Part shown: piece after piece, positions 48,150 through 60,184 of the stretch
Position numbering within the stretch: position 1 is the stretch's first letter
Layout: the number at the start of each line of letters is the position of its first letter
Assembly: GCA_015178975.1 (NCBI GenBank)
Contig: WHVD01000070.1
Coordinates: 62,001-126,000, forward strand
Direction: 5' to 3'
Length of the DNA: 64,000 nt
Source of the DNA: Hysterangium stoloniferum
Taxonomy: Eukaryota; Basidiomycota; Agaricomycetes; Hysterangiales; Hysterangiaceae
The notes under the pieces: generated by a model
What the model saw: the letters and a program-made list of their open reading frames with translations, nothing else
The model's database searches: none
Told to the model about the DNA's origin: nothing
Translations under genes and position numbers: made by a program

Positions 48150-48364
48150 ATCCTGAAACAGTCCTACATCTAATTATCCCCTGATAGTCTACCTTTTGAG
48201 GATTGTCCTAAACATACACAACTATTTCCAGACCTACTAAAGCACTTGTAGCATATACAGTATAGCTAGGTACTACCATTCTCTGCCATAGATGTCAACA
48301 AAGAAGCCATTGGATTACTTGAACATGAAATGTTTGAAACTTCAAAAGCAGCAGAGTCTGCTGG

Positions 48365-49260
48365 TGTTAAGAGCAGGGTTTGGGCTTAGCAGAGAAACCC
48401 ATGGTAATCTAGTAGGACTTGGCTTCAGCTTATAGGCTGCACCCTCACTAGATTGTGGTGTCCAATTTCAGACCAGTGGATGGGAAACCCGATGAGTCTG
48501 GGTTGGTTGATGAGTTGAGTTGTTGAGCTGTTGATAGTTGGGGTTGAGTTGGGAAAGGCCATGGAGGCAAAGAGTTGGATGGTGAGTTGGATGATGAGTC
48601 GGGTGGCAAGTCAGGTGGCCTGTGGGCCCCAAGATGATGAGAAGAGGGTTGTGGTTCACAGATGGAGAGATGGGGTATACATATACTGAGGGGAATCTTA
48701 GTCAAGAATTTAAGTTGATTTGCTGACTGGATTGTATGTACAACATTTGCTAGCTTATATAGACAATAAAATGTATGCAATATTAAATCCAGTAATAATT
48801 ACAGACAAAACAGGAAGACCTGAAACAGGAAGAGAAAACACCAAACCTGGTGTTAGAGATGGAACAGGACAGGAGCAGAGAATCAAACATGACAGGTCAT
48901 AAGACTATACATAACAGGAATGGGGCTCCGTTAGGGGGGTGACAGGTTGTCTGGGTAGGGTCTGGTGAGCTGGGACTGAGTCAGAGTCAGACATAGATAA
49001 GGTTGATGTGCATGGGTACTGGTGGGTATTCCAGTGACTGGTACAAGAGGCACAGTGAGTCAGACAAAGACAGATGTGATGTGTGTGGGTCCTGGTGGGT
49101 ATTCCAATGACTAGTGCATGAGACACAGTGAGTCAGACAAAGACAGATGTAATGTCCAGGTCCTGGCAGGTTGTCCCATCAACTATAACTTGTTTATAGA
49201 GAGTCAGGTGCATATACATAGGATTGGGTCTGGAACCTGGCAGGTTTTCTAATCCTAACA
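48365..49260 (-). mobile_element. Gamma solo LTR 2
   Basis: This 896-bp LTR, TGTTAAGAGCAG to TAATCCTAACA, is flanked by GCTGG on both sides (48360-48364 and 49261-49265), a perfect TSD. It carries the AGGACTTGGCTTCAGCTTA motif near 48413. Confidence 0.94.
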
Positions 49261-49352
49261 GCTGGCTTTCAATAATGGAGATTGGATGGTAGCCATCAGA
49301 AGAAATAAAGTCTATATTTTTTTGTTCTCTACTCTCGGAATGAAGCCGTGGT

Positions 49353-49394
49353 CCCTAAACCCTAACCCTAAACCCATAGACCTAACCCCTAATG
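49353..49394. repeat. Short interstitial telomere-like sequence
   Basis: CCCTAAACCCTAACCC followed by TAAACCC and, after a short spacer, CCTAACCCCTAA. The unit resembles the common fungal telomere repeat TTAGGG on the other strand. Confidence 0.55.
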
Positions 49395-49505
49395 TGTTTT
49401 CTGTACATAATTTTCATTCAAAGAGCATATAGCACAATATAGAGCATTTCACATAAAGTATTTGACATTTTTAGAGCCTCTGCCATCCACAAGTAAAATT
49501 CTTTC

Positions 49506-49855
49506 AGTGCTGCGACAACTGCGCAAAATTAACTGCCGCGACATACAAGTTTTTCGTGTAAACCTAGAAACCACGTCATTTAGAAGTTATATTTTGTTAT
49601 TTTGGACTCTAATAGGTTTATTTCAGAATCATTATTACTCAAGGAAGGACTAAAATTAAGGATGTGCCAAGTAAAGTAGTGCACAAGATTTATTTCACCA
49701 GGAAATTGTACACTAGATGTAATATTTATCACATTTTGATGCTCTAATATCAAATATAATTGTATTTTTGTAAATTTCCAACATGAAGTACCTACTTGTT
49801 TTGAGAAGAGACATGTCGCGGCACTAGCGCGGCAGCGCGACACCTGCGCGGTACT
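49506..49855. mobile_element. Candidate 350-bp MITE
   Basis: Ends AGTGCTGCG (left) and, reversed, AGTACCGCG (right); further in, TGCCGCGACAT (49534-49544) is perfectly inverted as ATGTCGCGGCA (49813-49823). The inverted repeats of about 40 bp enclose AT-rich DNA without coding potential. The flanks do not give a clear TSD, so the call is tentative. Confidence 0.45.
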
Positions 49856-50401
49856 TTCCTATAGCCCAGAGGTAAGGAAACAAGTATGATTTCATAATAG
49901 ATTTCTATGCAAAGCATTCACAACACCTGTATTAATCATAGATAAGATCATGACACGTTGCTGAAGATGGACAAGAACACGTTTACTAGCACCGAGGTCT
50001 TGGTGGCAAGCAATGCTTAGGTGCTTTGAAACTATCTTTCAGCGCCCTTGTTTGGGGCGATCAATGACGATAACTCGTTTACTCCAGAAGCTCAATCTAC
50101 AGATTCCCATGGAAACGCAATCCGACCCTGTTCCAAGTCCGTTTGTGCGCCCTTCAATGCGTCGACTATCTCTGGAAGGCACAAGGCGACAAGTTTGTTA
50201 GCTTTGTGACAGACACCATCACATACAGAATCTGCAGACGAAGAACATGATGAAGTCGCCAAAGTAGCAGGAGCACTGAAACGAACAGCAGAAAAAACGA
50301 TGCAGCAGCCTTGACATGTTAATGCAATAAAACTAGATATGCTAAATGATAGTAATAGTAATGTAATGATCAACTTATTAGAGCTCCTAAAAGCGCCTCT
50401 T
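49856..50401. other. Intergenic, kinase 3' side
   Basis: Between the candidate MITE and the kinase stop codon. The minus strand has a 93-codon open frame at 50092-50373 that starts 28 bp after the kinase stop and may be 3' UTR. I cannot support a gene. No tRNA or other RNA gene seen. Confidence 0.4.
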
Positions 50402-53400
50402 TCATGGCTCTTGCATTCCCTCTTCTAATGTCCGACAGAAGTTTAGCACTTCCACAATATGGCTTCGCGGACATGACTTATCGATGAAAGGATTCTATAT
50501 GAATATTTATATTAATTATGTCACCTTTCATCTGAAGAAAACTGAAACGAACGTGAAGAAGTTGGTTTGCTGATGGCCGTTCCGGTGCAGACTCGGAGCA
50601 CAGTCGTAGGAATTCGTGTAGGTCATCCGAATATTCCTCCGCCCGAGAAAGCGGAGGCCATCGATTAGTCAACGCGCTCATGTCCTCGATATCAGCGAAA
50701 GGTGGTACATATTCTGCACACTCCCAGACCTGCAAAGGTAATAAGTATCAAAAACAAAGAAAAAAGTTGATGGCCATACCGTTGCTCCTAGGGACCAGAC
50801 ATCGACCTTGGAAGCATCGTAACAACCACTATTACATAACAAGTAAAAAACAGAAAGAATTGAAAGAAGCAAATGGCTGCGTACGTGCGCACTTCTGGTG
50901 CTTGCCAGTGATGTACACCTACAATATCATGTCGCAAGGGATCCTGCTTCGATGCCCGAACCGCATTAGAGAAATCGGCTGTCAAGTGCCTGTATAAATA
51001 CAAGAGCGGACAACACTGTTCTGGTCAACTCAACTCACCCAATTTAAGAACACCGTCGCTGTTGATAAGAAGGTTATCAGAGCGTACGTCTCGGTGCGCA
51101 ATGCCATTGTCGCAAAGGTATGACAGAGCGAGAAGGGCCTGTATCATAATGGAAAAAGCTAAGCAATTCAACACTCCGCCATACATTCCAATTACTCACA
51201 TCCGACGCAAACCGCGCAATAATCGATTCATCAAGTTCCAGCCCCTCCTCAGCAAGAACAAGCACATCCGCCAAACTACGCGTCATAAGCTCCATGCGGA
51301 TCCACAACATACTCTCCGCAAAATCGTAAAAAAGGCCATCCGAAGCAAGAACATGCTTATGCCGAATCTTGAACATCAGACTAAGCTCACGGTTCAACTG
51401 GCCAATCTTAGGACATCCATTAACGGGGATCGGGACTTTTTTAACGGCCACGACTGCGTCTGAACGTCCTCCGTCCACGGAAATGACGTGTGCTTCATAC
51501 ACGGAGCCGTATTGCCCTTGCGCGACTTCCAAAAGATCAGTGAACATATCTAGAGGGTCATACCCGAGGTGGATATACTGCTCGAGTGGCTGGAGGACAA
51601 GGGGCAGCTCCTGCTCCACGAAGGAACCGGCGTCCCCGTCCACTTTAGGAACATCAAAGCCATTCACAGTGATAGCTGGCGTGAGAGGCGGGTCAACACC
51701 ACTATACATGGCAGGCGAATCAGAAAGACTCGGGCCGAGGTCGATTTCCTGTTCATCCTCAGGGTGTAGGTTCCGTAGATGCGCAGTGGCTTCATCCAGG
51801 TCGTCCTCATTTTCTTCATCTTCGTCCTCATCATCGGATAACCACCCGCTCTCTTTCTGGGTGCCAGATCCAGACCTCTCATCCACAAAAGTAAATCGCT
51901 TGGATCTCTGCTCCTGGACCTCCTCCGTAACGGGATGCGCAATACCCATGGGTGACGAAGGGGCAGACCCCCGCATATACGGCAACATCGGGCTTTTTTG
52001 AGGTTCATCAAGGGACAACGCGGCCGCAGAAAGTGCAGTGAGTGGATTCACGTCTCCGAATCCATATCCAAACCCAAACGATGCGCTGAACTCCGCCAGC
52101 TCCGCCGAATGCGAGGAAGCAGACGACGCGGAGTTGGGTGAAGAGTCGTTGCGTTGCCCATTAACACTGAGCGTACTGTCGACACTGCTCTGCTGCCCGT
52201 GACCATGTTGCTGCCGCCGTTGTTGCATAATCATGGAGGGAAGCACTTTCCCAATGGGAGGTAGAGGTAGTGGCGGGGGTATGCCCTGCACAGGCGACGA
52301 CAACAAGGAACTCAGCGAGCTTGTCGAAGACGCGTTCAACTTCCCAACTTTCATCGATGGCGCCCGTGTAGAAGGCGACGGTGATCTCGATGTGTTCGCC
52401 TGGACTGGGACGACGCTCGCCTGTGCAAGAGTGACAATCTCTGCGCTTTGAACTTGCGCACTCAAGATACTAGACTGTGCCGACAACCGCCGGTCGTCCT
52501 GAGGTGACAGAAAACTATCCGCTCGCGTAGATCCAGAAAGCCGCCTCGCTGTAGCCTCGATGGGCGTGGGAGGCAGTTCTTCTGTAGGCGGTGGCCTGGG
52601 TGGTGGTAAATCCGCTGATCTCCGTGACGATGGACGAGACAGCGGTGTGGTGGCGCGAGGAGGAGATAGGGGTATCGGACTCTCAGGCATGGGCTCCATG
52701 GGCACGAATGCATGATGACCCTGGCCGTGTCCAGACGACGTACTCCATGTCGAAAACCTCGACGTAGGTTCTGCCGTCCCGACACTCGAGACGTCCGAAA
52801 ATCTCGAATGTCCCTGGAACGACGTCGCATCGGAAAACCTCGACGGTAGATCCTGCGACTCTGCACATTTCTCTGATTCTCCTAAACCCATCCACTCGCC
52901 TTCTGAATATCTCGAGTCTCGTTCCCCATTGAAAGACGTTGCATCAGAAAACCGTGACTTCAGCTTTGCCGACGGTGGATAGAGTCCCGCAGACTTGGGT
53001 GGCGCCAAGTGTTCAACGTTAAGAGCCTCAGATTCGGATTGTGGTTGAGGTAGGGGTTTTGGTTCACTAACACTTCTTTGTACTTCCCGGGCAGCGTCAG
53101 CAGCCCTCCCTAACGCAGCTCTCTCCCTCGCCTGTGAGCTTTGCCCTGTCTCCCTCACAAGCGTCCTCACCTCCTCCCAAAGTGGACTCGCCGCGATGGG
53201 GTAATCAGGGTCAGGGGTAAAGACATCCAATGGGGAAGGAGATTTGTGCATCATTACAATTGTTTCGTCGGGATCTTGCGGGTCGTCGAATGTCGAGTCC
53301 GGGCGTGGGGAGGGTGATTGGGGAGGTTGGGGAGCTTCAGGTAGAGCTAAAGCTGAGGGTTCAGGTGACAAGTCGGGAGGAGAAGATGACAATTGGGGTT

Positions 53401-55757
53401 CCGGTTGCTTCGTAGATGATGACGTGGGGAGCATTTTCGACGGAGAAAGGAGAGAACCGGGTGTTGAGCCTGTTGAGGTGGAGGGGAGAGTGGCTAGTTG
53501 TTGAGGAGGCGTTGTGACGATCGCATGCACATAATTTGTGCTCGCAGGCGGGACAATGGCAAGTGTGGTGCTGAAACGCTTTGAGCGACGTTTAGCAGCT
53601 GTATTTGAGATGGAAGACGAAGCCGAATGTTGACTCGTGCCGTTGACGGCCGGTCTTCCATTAGTGCTAGTATTGGATGTGTTGTTAACACTGGAGGCAC
53701 CATTAATGCCCGCCTGCGCGTCACTTCCCGTCGACGAACCCACCCACCCTTTCTTATCCTTATCCTGCCTGTTTTCCCCAAACTTATAATTATCAAACAT
53801 TCCCCCAAATCCTCCTGCACCACCCACCAATCCTACAAGCCCCGACATCCGTTTTGACATGCGTCTCGAAGCACGTTTACTCGCAGGCGTCCCGTCAGTC
53901 GTAGTACTAGGCAAGAACGAAAATATATTCGACCAATCGTCGTCGCCGTCAGTGTGTAAGGAAAGCCGCGGTGGGAGAGCCGCTGCGCGAGGGATAGGCG
54001 GAAGGTCGGAGGGATCATCACCTGCTTCTACTTCGTCATCCTCTAGTTCATCATCTATGAGATCTTCATCCGTTTCTGCAGATGGTTCCTCCTCCACGGG
54101 TGGTTCTCTCTCCTCCACGGGCAGTTCCCTCTCCTCCACAGGGGGTTCCCTCAACTCCACTGGCAGTTCTCTCTCCTCCACAGGGGGTTCCCTCTCCTCC
54201 ACAGGCGATTCTCTCTCCTCCACAGGCGATTCCCTCAACTCCACAGGCGATTCTCTCAACTCCACAGACGGTACTCTCAACTCCTCCGCCGGTGCTTCCA
54301 ACTCCCGCTCATCCGTGCGCGTGGCTCCACTCGGTCCCTGTTCCCTTTCTGCCCCATCTCCAAAGCCGGTCTTCTCCATACTACTCTTTCGCTGCACTTT
54401 ATTGGGTGATGACCCAGCAGAATGCGAGGACACGTACGCTGGCGGCGGCGTCGAAGGCATAAAGGCAGGCTCCGGATCTTTATTTACAACACGAAAAGAC
54501 GACAACGCGACACCGGCGGGAGGATGGGAATGGGAATGGCTAGAGTGAGTGGGGGCAGTCGTTGGAAGACTTGTAGACGCCTGGCCACTTGACTGTTCGT
54601 ACGACAGTCCACTCGAGGTGGCTGTATTTTCGACGGACGGTCCATTCGAATTGGTATCAAATGAGGGACCGAGAGAATCAGTGGGGGATTGGGCATGTGA
54701 TGACACAGAGTATGTTTGTTGTTGTAACTGCGACGGCGACTGCGTATATGGATGTGGAGCATAGACAGGAGATGGCTGAGCGGGCTGACAGGATGTGTTG
54801 GAGCCGGCCGACGAGGGTGGTCGGGTGGACACAGGCGCAGAGAGAATCATAGCTAATGCTGCAGAGGCGGTGTTCTGGGTCTGGGTCTGAGATTGGGAAT
54901 GGGAATGGCTGTAGGTATTGAATTGCCGCCGCAACGAGTCGCTGCGAGGCTTTGGATTAACTACAAGGGGATGTGAGGACGAGGATCCAGATGATAATGC
55001 GGTTGGCTGACTGGGATATTGAGCCCCCGCCGACTCTGAGTAGTTATACCGGCTCAACGAATAGCCTGACGGGTCAAAATCGGTATCTGCAGGATACGCA
55101 CCATTAGCGGCGGCTCTGTCGCGTTGCCGAGAACGCAGTTCTGCGATCTGTTGCTCAGTGAACCCAGCCTCAGCGAGAGTAGCTGACCACGAGGGCGGCA
55201 GTCCTTGCAGATCTCCGTTCACGTGTATATGGTGCTATCCAATTTTAAACAAAGAGAGTAGCTACACGTAGGGAAAAAACACTCACCTGGAAGTTCCAAG
55301 GTGAAGAGATGCCCTCTTCATCAAACTGTTCAGGTAAGGCAGACAGAGATGGTGAGTGGGGAATAGTAGTCGCGGGACCCAACGTCTGTGAGCGATTTGC
55401 CTTCTTCCCAAACGGTGAGAACTTTGTGAGACCTTTCTTGAACGCGCTCGCAGCTGGGGGGGACCGTGACGGGGAGACGCTTCGAGGAGTAATCGGAGAA
55501 TTGGGGCTGAGAAAGCGAGAGTCATCACTCATTCCTGGTGAGCGCAATGCCTGCTGAGCTGAAAACGAGGTTGGTAAAGAAAGGTCTGGGGTGCTGGCTT
55601 GTGCGCTGTTGAGAGTCAGCTGCGAAGTAGAAGCACCAGGAGTGATATAAGGAGTGATGTTATACGGTCCAGGGGCATCTTTCGGCGGAGGGGGCGGTGG
55701 CTTCGAGCCTGGTAACTTGAATACACGGAGAGTCGAAAAACGATTTTTATTCTCCAT
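50402..55757 (-). CDS. CRIB-domain STE20/PAK-like protein kinase
   Basis: A 1672-residue kinase, predicted to be a Cdc42/Rac effector that phosphorylates Ser/Thr in polarity or MAPK signalling. Exons on the minus strand: 55757-55287, 55234-51200, 51138-51039, 50978-50885, 50828-50780, 50729-50553, 50494-50402; introns are 50-61 bp with GT-AG ends, and frames join exactly. The CRIB motif ISSPWNFQHHIHV (residues about 147-159) spans the first intron and is followed by GLPPSW. A long Ser/Pro-rich disordered linker (about 200-1370) holds a heptad repeat. The kinase domain is C-terminal (about 1390-1648): QGQYGSV loop, VAVKK lysine (about 1422), NREL glutamate (about 1440), HRDVRSDN loop (1517), DFS at 1537-1539 in place of DFG, APEV, and DVWSLG. 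There is no PH domain. PAKs are usually 500-900 residues. The ATG has an ACACAATGG context. The 3' end could instead read through the last intron. Confidence 0.9.
54086..54274 (-). repeat. 21-bp in-frame tandem repeat in the kinase gene
   Basis: Nine copies of a 21-bp unit encoding heptads of the type ESPVEER, EPPVEER, ELPVELR (residues about 478-540). They are in frame and nearly identical, so the length is likely to vary between strains. Confidence 0.93.
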
Positions 55758-57943
55758 TGTGTCGCAAGGTGAACGACGAGCGGTGAGCCCGCTATCTGGG
55801 GCGACAATGACGACGGCGGAAACGAATGGAGGGCAGAGGATTGGGCGGCTACTATAGATGACTAAGCAAGGTCTTGCCTCCGTTCGATTCAATCTTTGTT
55901 CGACCCGATTCTTATTATCCGACAATCTTCTAACTTGTATCATGATAATCCGTTGTTTTTCCCATTTAAGCCCATGTCTCACTATAATATTCCCGAACTT
56001 GCGTTGTCGGATATTGATCTCCAAATGACATTCTTGAAGCATGCATGTGGGGGTTTGTAAACGAATTGATATTAATACCACCTCATGCTCAGAACCACAA
56101 GCAGAACGGCTTCTTTCTCTCAAGTAGATGATATTGAAGTTCCCTCTGAGAGCCTGGGATATATATATGTATTCGCTATTTTTATTATTCCATAGGTGTT
56201 TCACCATTGACTGGGCTAAACGTCGCATACACGGCATGTTTACTTTCTTGAATTGTGACATCAGCCATCTTTTCCCCATGCATTGATTGTTGATGATCCC
56301 CCTCAGTACCTCAGTACTAACCACGACGGCCATCATTCTCTTTCAACCGAAATGGCAATTGCGGCGATGTACATCACCCTTGTCTTCTCAAACAATATCA
56401 GTGGCTCCCTTGGTCTGCCCGATATGCCCTCGACCAACTGACAGAGATCATCTTCAGCTACAATGTCGAGTTTGGCGGAGTTCCAAAATCAGAAGATTAC
56501 TGCAGCTTTACTTTCATCCCTCGTTCCAAGTACCATGTTTCGTGTTCCATGAAAGTCTGTGAGATATGCTTCTACCTCGCCTTGTCTGATTTGACAAGAA
56601 GAAAGCTGTAAAGCATTGCTATGCCAGGTTGAACATGGAGCACGTAACGTAGTACATGTTAAAAGTATAGGATGTATCTTATCAAATCCAGTACATAATA
56701 CTCGACAAGACCATCAATCAAATGATTGCCAAAATGTCATCACTGCCACAAGTACTGCTTTGGCCGGCGCGAGTATGGACTAATAACGCACAAAACTTCC
56801 CATCCACTGCTAGTGCTTATACACAGTGAAATGGTTCAGTTCGCAACTTCAGGCTGCTCGCCGCTGCCATTCCTTGTTATGATTCAGATATCAGCTGACG
56901 TACACGGCGGACATCGATGTCTCCTTTAACACACTAGGCCTACCTCTTCCATTGTGGAGTACATCCACAATTTGTCTTCCCTACTTTCTGCTGCTCGATC
57001 TGGTCAATTCTATCTGGAAACTTGAGCCTCACTTCCATATTCTCAGCTCCATGGAATCTCAGTGTATGATTGTTCTCCCAGTTGACTGTCGACTTGAATT
57101 CATACCTTTTCATAATTCCGTTTGTCCCGTATTTTAAAAGCTCTCAAGCCCCATGAAATGAGTTGACTCAACGGTGGCTTCTACTGCATACTAATATCAG
57201 ATAGACGGGGGAGGAAAACAGAACGTTTGCTGGAAGGGTTTGTCAAGGAGTAGATGCCTCTTCTTGCGGGCCTTTCTTCCCAATAGATATAAATCCATGC
57301 CTCATTGGAAGGGGACCTCTATTCCCCGGTACGTTACTTTCCTTTAAATGTTCGAGCTATGGCGGGTTTGGATCTGGGTGGCGCACGTGGCACTCCGGAC
57401 TGCCCACACTGGCTTCCTGGAAGAATCAGCGAGGTTTCAGTATATAGTACGTACCTCTTCAAAGGGAGAAAATTAAGAATTCTCGACAAGATTTGAACCG
57501 GCAGCGATCACTGAGAAAAGAGGGAGAGAACAGTCCGAATCCGAGAAGGGCAGGCACCATGGTCCTCTGATATTATTGAGAAACTCAGGCTAAGTTACCC
57601 ATAATTTAAAAATTCAGTGGGGTGGAGACTTGGTATTGTTGATATATATGTTGGTTAAGTCTTGTCCCGCCGGAACCAATGTTCCAAGTAACTCTAGGGT
57701 TGACAAGTTTCACCGACGGTCGCTAGTGAAAAATAGGGCGATAACTATCAGAAATCAGCTCTTTGTCACGAATATCAAGTAATGGAAAAACATCTTCCTA
57801 TAGATAGTCCCAAGTACAAGGGAGCGAACATAGACATCAACGATTGAGTGGTTTCCGTAAGAGGAAACCAGCTAAAGATACACCAGGTCGGAAGTAAAAC
57901 TCACTTTTCCGAATCCGTATTCCCGCTTCCGTTTCACTTTACG
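55758..57943. promoter_or_regulatory. Divergent intergenic region, kinase and MIC19 promoters
   Basis: A 2.2-kb spacer between two diverging genes. A CCAAT box on the minus strand at 55840-55844 lies about 85 bp upstream of the kinase ATG. A perfect hairpin, GGTTTCC and GGAAACC with a 6-base loop, lies at 57850-57869, 75 bp upstream of the MIC19 ATG. Between 56287 and 57500 only short open frames occur, and I cannot support a gene or RNA there. Confidence 0.5.
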
Positions 57944-58719
57944 ATGGGTGCAGGCCAGTCCACAGCTTCAGAAGAGAAGGTCGTGTACAACGAGACACCA
58001 ATACATGTAAGTAAGAATATTTCCTTCCCACCACATCGTCCACCTTCCCAGCTAACACTAACACCAAACACCAAACACTAACAACCTGTTCACGCGACAC
58101 AGTTCTCCCCCGACCTCGTAAACCACCTCGCGGACGCACACGCCTCGCCTGAGACGACACCAGCGCAACAATCCGTGCTAGATGCACATGTGCGTGCGCG
58201 GATTCAGGCTGAAATCTCACGATTGCGTGCGGAGGAGGAGGACGTGAGGAGGGAGATTGAGCTTGCGCTTGAGCGGGAGAATATCGAGCGGGAGAGGAGC
58301 TCTGCTGGGCATGTGAGGAAAGGTGGAGAAGGTAGGGACGATGCGCATGAGGCCGAGGGCGATATTGTGCGCTCGAGTGCGTCTTTGAGGGAGGATTTGG
58401 AGGAGGTGCAGAAGAAGGTCGAGAAGTTTCAGCGGAGGTCGAGTTTGGATGATGTTCCGGAGGTGAAGGACTCGAAGGAAAGGGTTGTAGAATGCTATAG
58501 GTGAGTGTTGCTCTGTTTTTTTTTAAAAAATGTTGTACTGAGGCATGTGCTATTCAGACGGAATCCGAAAACGACATTAGATTGTTGGAAAGAGGTTGCA
58601 GAGTTCAAAAGTTCGGTAATACGTGCGGAGCAGGTATGTCTTTCTTGGAATCAATATGAGACAAATTCATTCATGTCCCTTGAAATACTTTATAGAAATT
58701 TATAGAGTCATTACGATAG
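57944..58719 (+). CDS. MIC19: MICOS complex subunit MIC19 (CHCHD3/DUF1690 type)
   Basis: A 186-residue protein of the mitochondrial MICOS complex, which holds crista junctions at the inner membrane with MIC60. Exons: 57944-58006, 58103-58500, 58558-58633, 58696-58719; introns 96, 57 and 62 bp with GT-AG ends and exact frame joins. The N-terminus MGAGQST fits N-myristoylation, typical of the family. Next comes the conserved ETPIHFSPDLVNHL-type block across intron 1, a long charged coiled coil (residues about 40-150), and the C-terminal signature CYRRNPKTTLDCWKEV with two cysteines 11 apart, followed by FKSSVIRAEQ. Length is normal for fungal MIC19. It is divergent from the kinase gene. The start is the only ATG that gives a myristoylation site. 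Confidence 0.93.
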
Positions 58720-59453
58720 ACGGAATATATCCTCACAATTAGACATTGAATCGAATCCCAGTCTTGCGCCTGCTGTGACCTTTTTATTGAACCTTTTTCG
58801 GTGTTTGTCATTGAAGGTCTGGGTAGTGACTTAAATTATTGCTCGTTGCCCCGGTAAGCTCACCTGGTTTAACGTCATCTTTAAATCAAACTTAGGCTCT
58901 CTTTTGCTCTTTAGCTGGTCTTACAGAGAAGTTCTACTTCCAGAAATACAAATTAATAACACTAGAATTCCTAGAAGGCGAGACTGTCTTTTGTCATCGA
59001 TGTTACCGGTGCATCACCTCAAGCGTGCGCCTCCACCGTGTGTCAAAAATACAGCAAGCCGTAACGTGTCAGATTTGCAATGGAAATTCGACGTCTACAG
59101 GGTATACATCGCCTCTTATTTTTCATGCTCGACAAGTTTTCCTGTCGCTCGTGGGCCGTTTTCAATACCAGTCCAAGATATAGTTTGCATTATGTAAGGC
59201 GCGCGCTAGAATCTCCCAAAATATTGTGTGAAAATTGCAAACCTTATGGCTGCTGACTGATCACCTTGTAACTTTGCAAATATACAAGGCTGTGACCCGT
59301 GGGGGGCAAGCCCCCACCATGCTACCACCCGACAACTTTACTCGGTCGCTTCGCGACCTGGTGGATCAATAATAATATATTTTTTCACTACATCAGTAGT
59401 TTGTATTACCTTCTATGACCATGTCATATTGAGGGCTTCTGTATGTTCCAGCT
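58720..59453. other. Intergenic, MIC19 3' side
   Basis: No convincing gene; a 97-codon open frame at 58904-59197 has no recognisable feature. Two perfect hairpins near the right end are listed separately. Confidence 0.5.
59299..59358. repeat. Pair of perfect hairpins
   Basis: GTGGGGG, GCAAG, CCCCCAC at 59299-59317 and GGTCGC, TTC, GCGACC at 59344-59358. They could be a terminator-like or transposon-end structure; no element body was identified. Confidence 0.6.
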
Positions 59454-60184
59454 TCCCATTTATTCTCATTTATACTCCCCTTCTCATTTATACTCCCCTT
59501 CTCATTTATACTCCCCTTCTCATTTATACTCCCCTTCTCATTTATACTCCCCTTCTCATTTATACTCCCCTTCTCATTTATACTCCCCTTCTCATTTATA
59601 CTCCCTTCTCATTTATACTCCCTTCTCATTTATACTCCCCTTCTCATTTATACTCCCCTTCTCATTTATACTCCCCTTCTCATTTATACTCCCCTTCTCA
59701 TTTATACTCCCTTCTCATTTATACTCCCCTTCTCATTTATACTCCCCTTCTCATTTATACTCCCTTCTCATTTATACTCCCCTTCTCATTTATACTCCCT
59801 TCTCATTTATACTCCCCTTCTCATTTATACTCCCTTCTCATTTATACTCCCCTTCTCATTTATACTCCCCTTCTCATTTATACTCCCTTCTCATTTATAC
59901 TCCCCTTCTCATTTATACTCCCCTTCTCATTTATACTCCCTTCTCATTTATACTCCCCTTCTCATTTATACTCCCTTCTCATCTATACTCCCCTTCTCAT
60001 TTATACTCCCTTCTCATCTATACCCCTTCTCATTTATACTCCCCTTCTCATTTATACTCCCCTTCTCATCTATACTCCCCTTCTCATTTATACTCCCCTT
60101 CTCATCTATACTCCCCTTCTCATTTATACTCCCTTCTCATCTATACTCCCTTCTCATTTATACTCCCCTTCTCATTTATACTCC
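59454..60184. repeat. 18-bp minisatellite
   Basis: About 41 copies of CCCCTTCTCATTTATACT, mixed with a 17-bp form lacking one C and a few CATCTATACT variants. The array resumes for about one and a half units after beta LTR 5 (61844-61875). Open frames through it are artefacts of the repeat. Confidence 0.96.

Larger units (their letters stand above)
48150..49485 (+). other. Tandem duplication, unit 2, decayed
   Basis: A diverged copy of unit 1. It begins ATCCTGAAACAGTCCTACA exactly where unit 1 ends, keeps the same order, and closes with the TTTTCTGTACATAAT and TATTTGACATTT blocks. It holds the gamma LTR at 48365-49260 and has many small differences, including premature stops in the frame that is open in unit 1. 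The part of unit 1 after GGAATGAA is replaced by a telomere-like run. Confidence 0.65.

Noticed and set aside
48448-48780. A 110-codon minus-strand ORF rich in His and Pro
   Set aside because: It lies entirely inside gamma solo LTR 2 and is not open in the other gamma copies.
51369-54548. Plus-strand open frames of 100-230 codons opposite the kinase
   Set aside because: They are antisense shadows of a serine/proline-rich coding exon and have no domain features.
57480-57540. A GGTTCAAATC-type T-loop on the minus strand suggesting a tRNA
   Set aside because: The T-stem does not pair, and no anticodon or acceptor stem could be placed around it.
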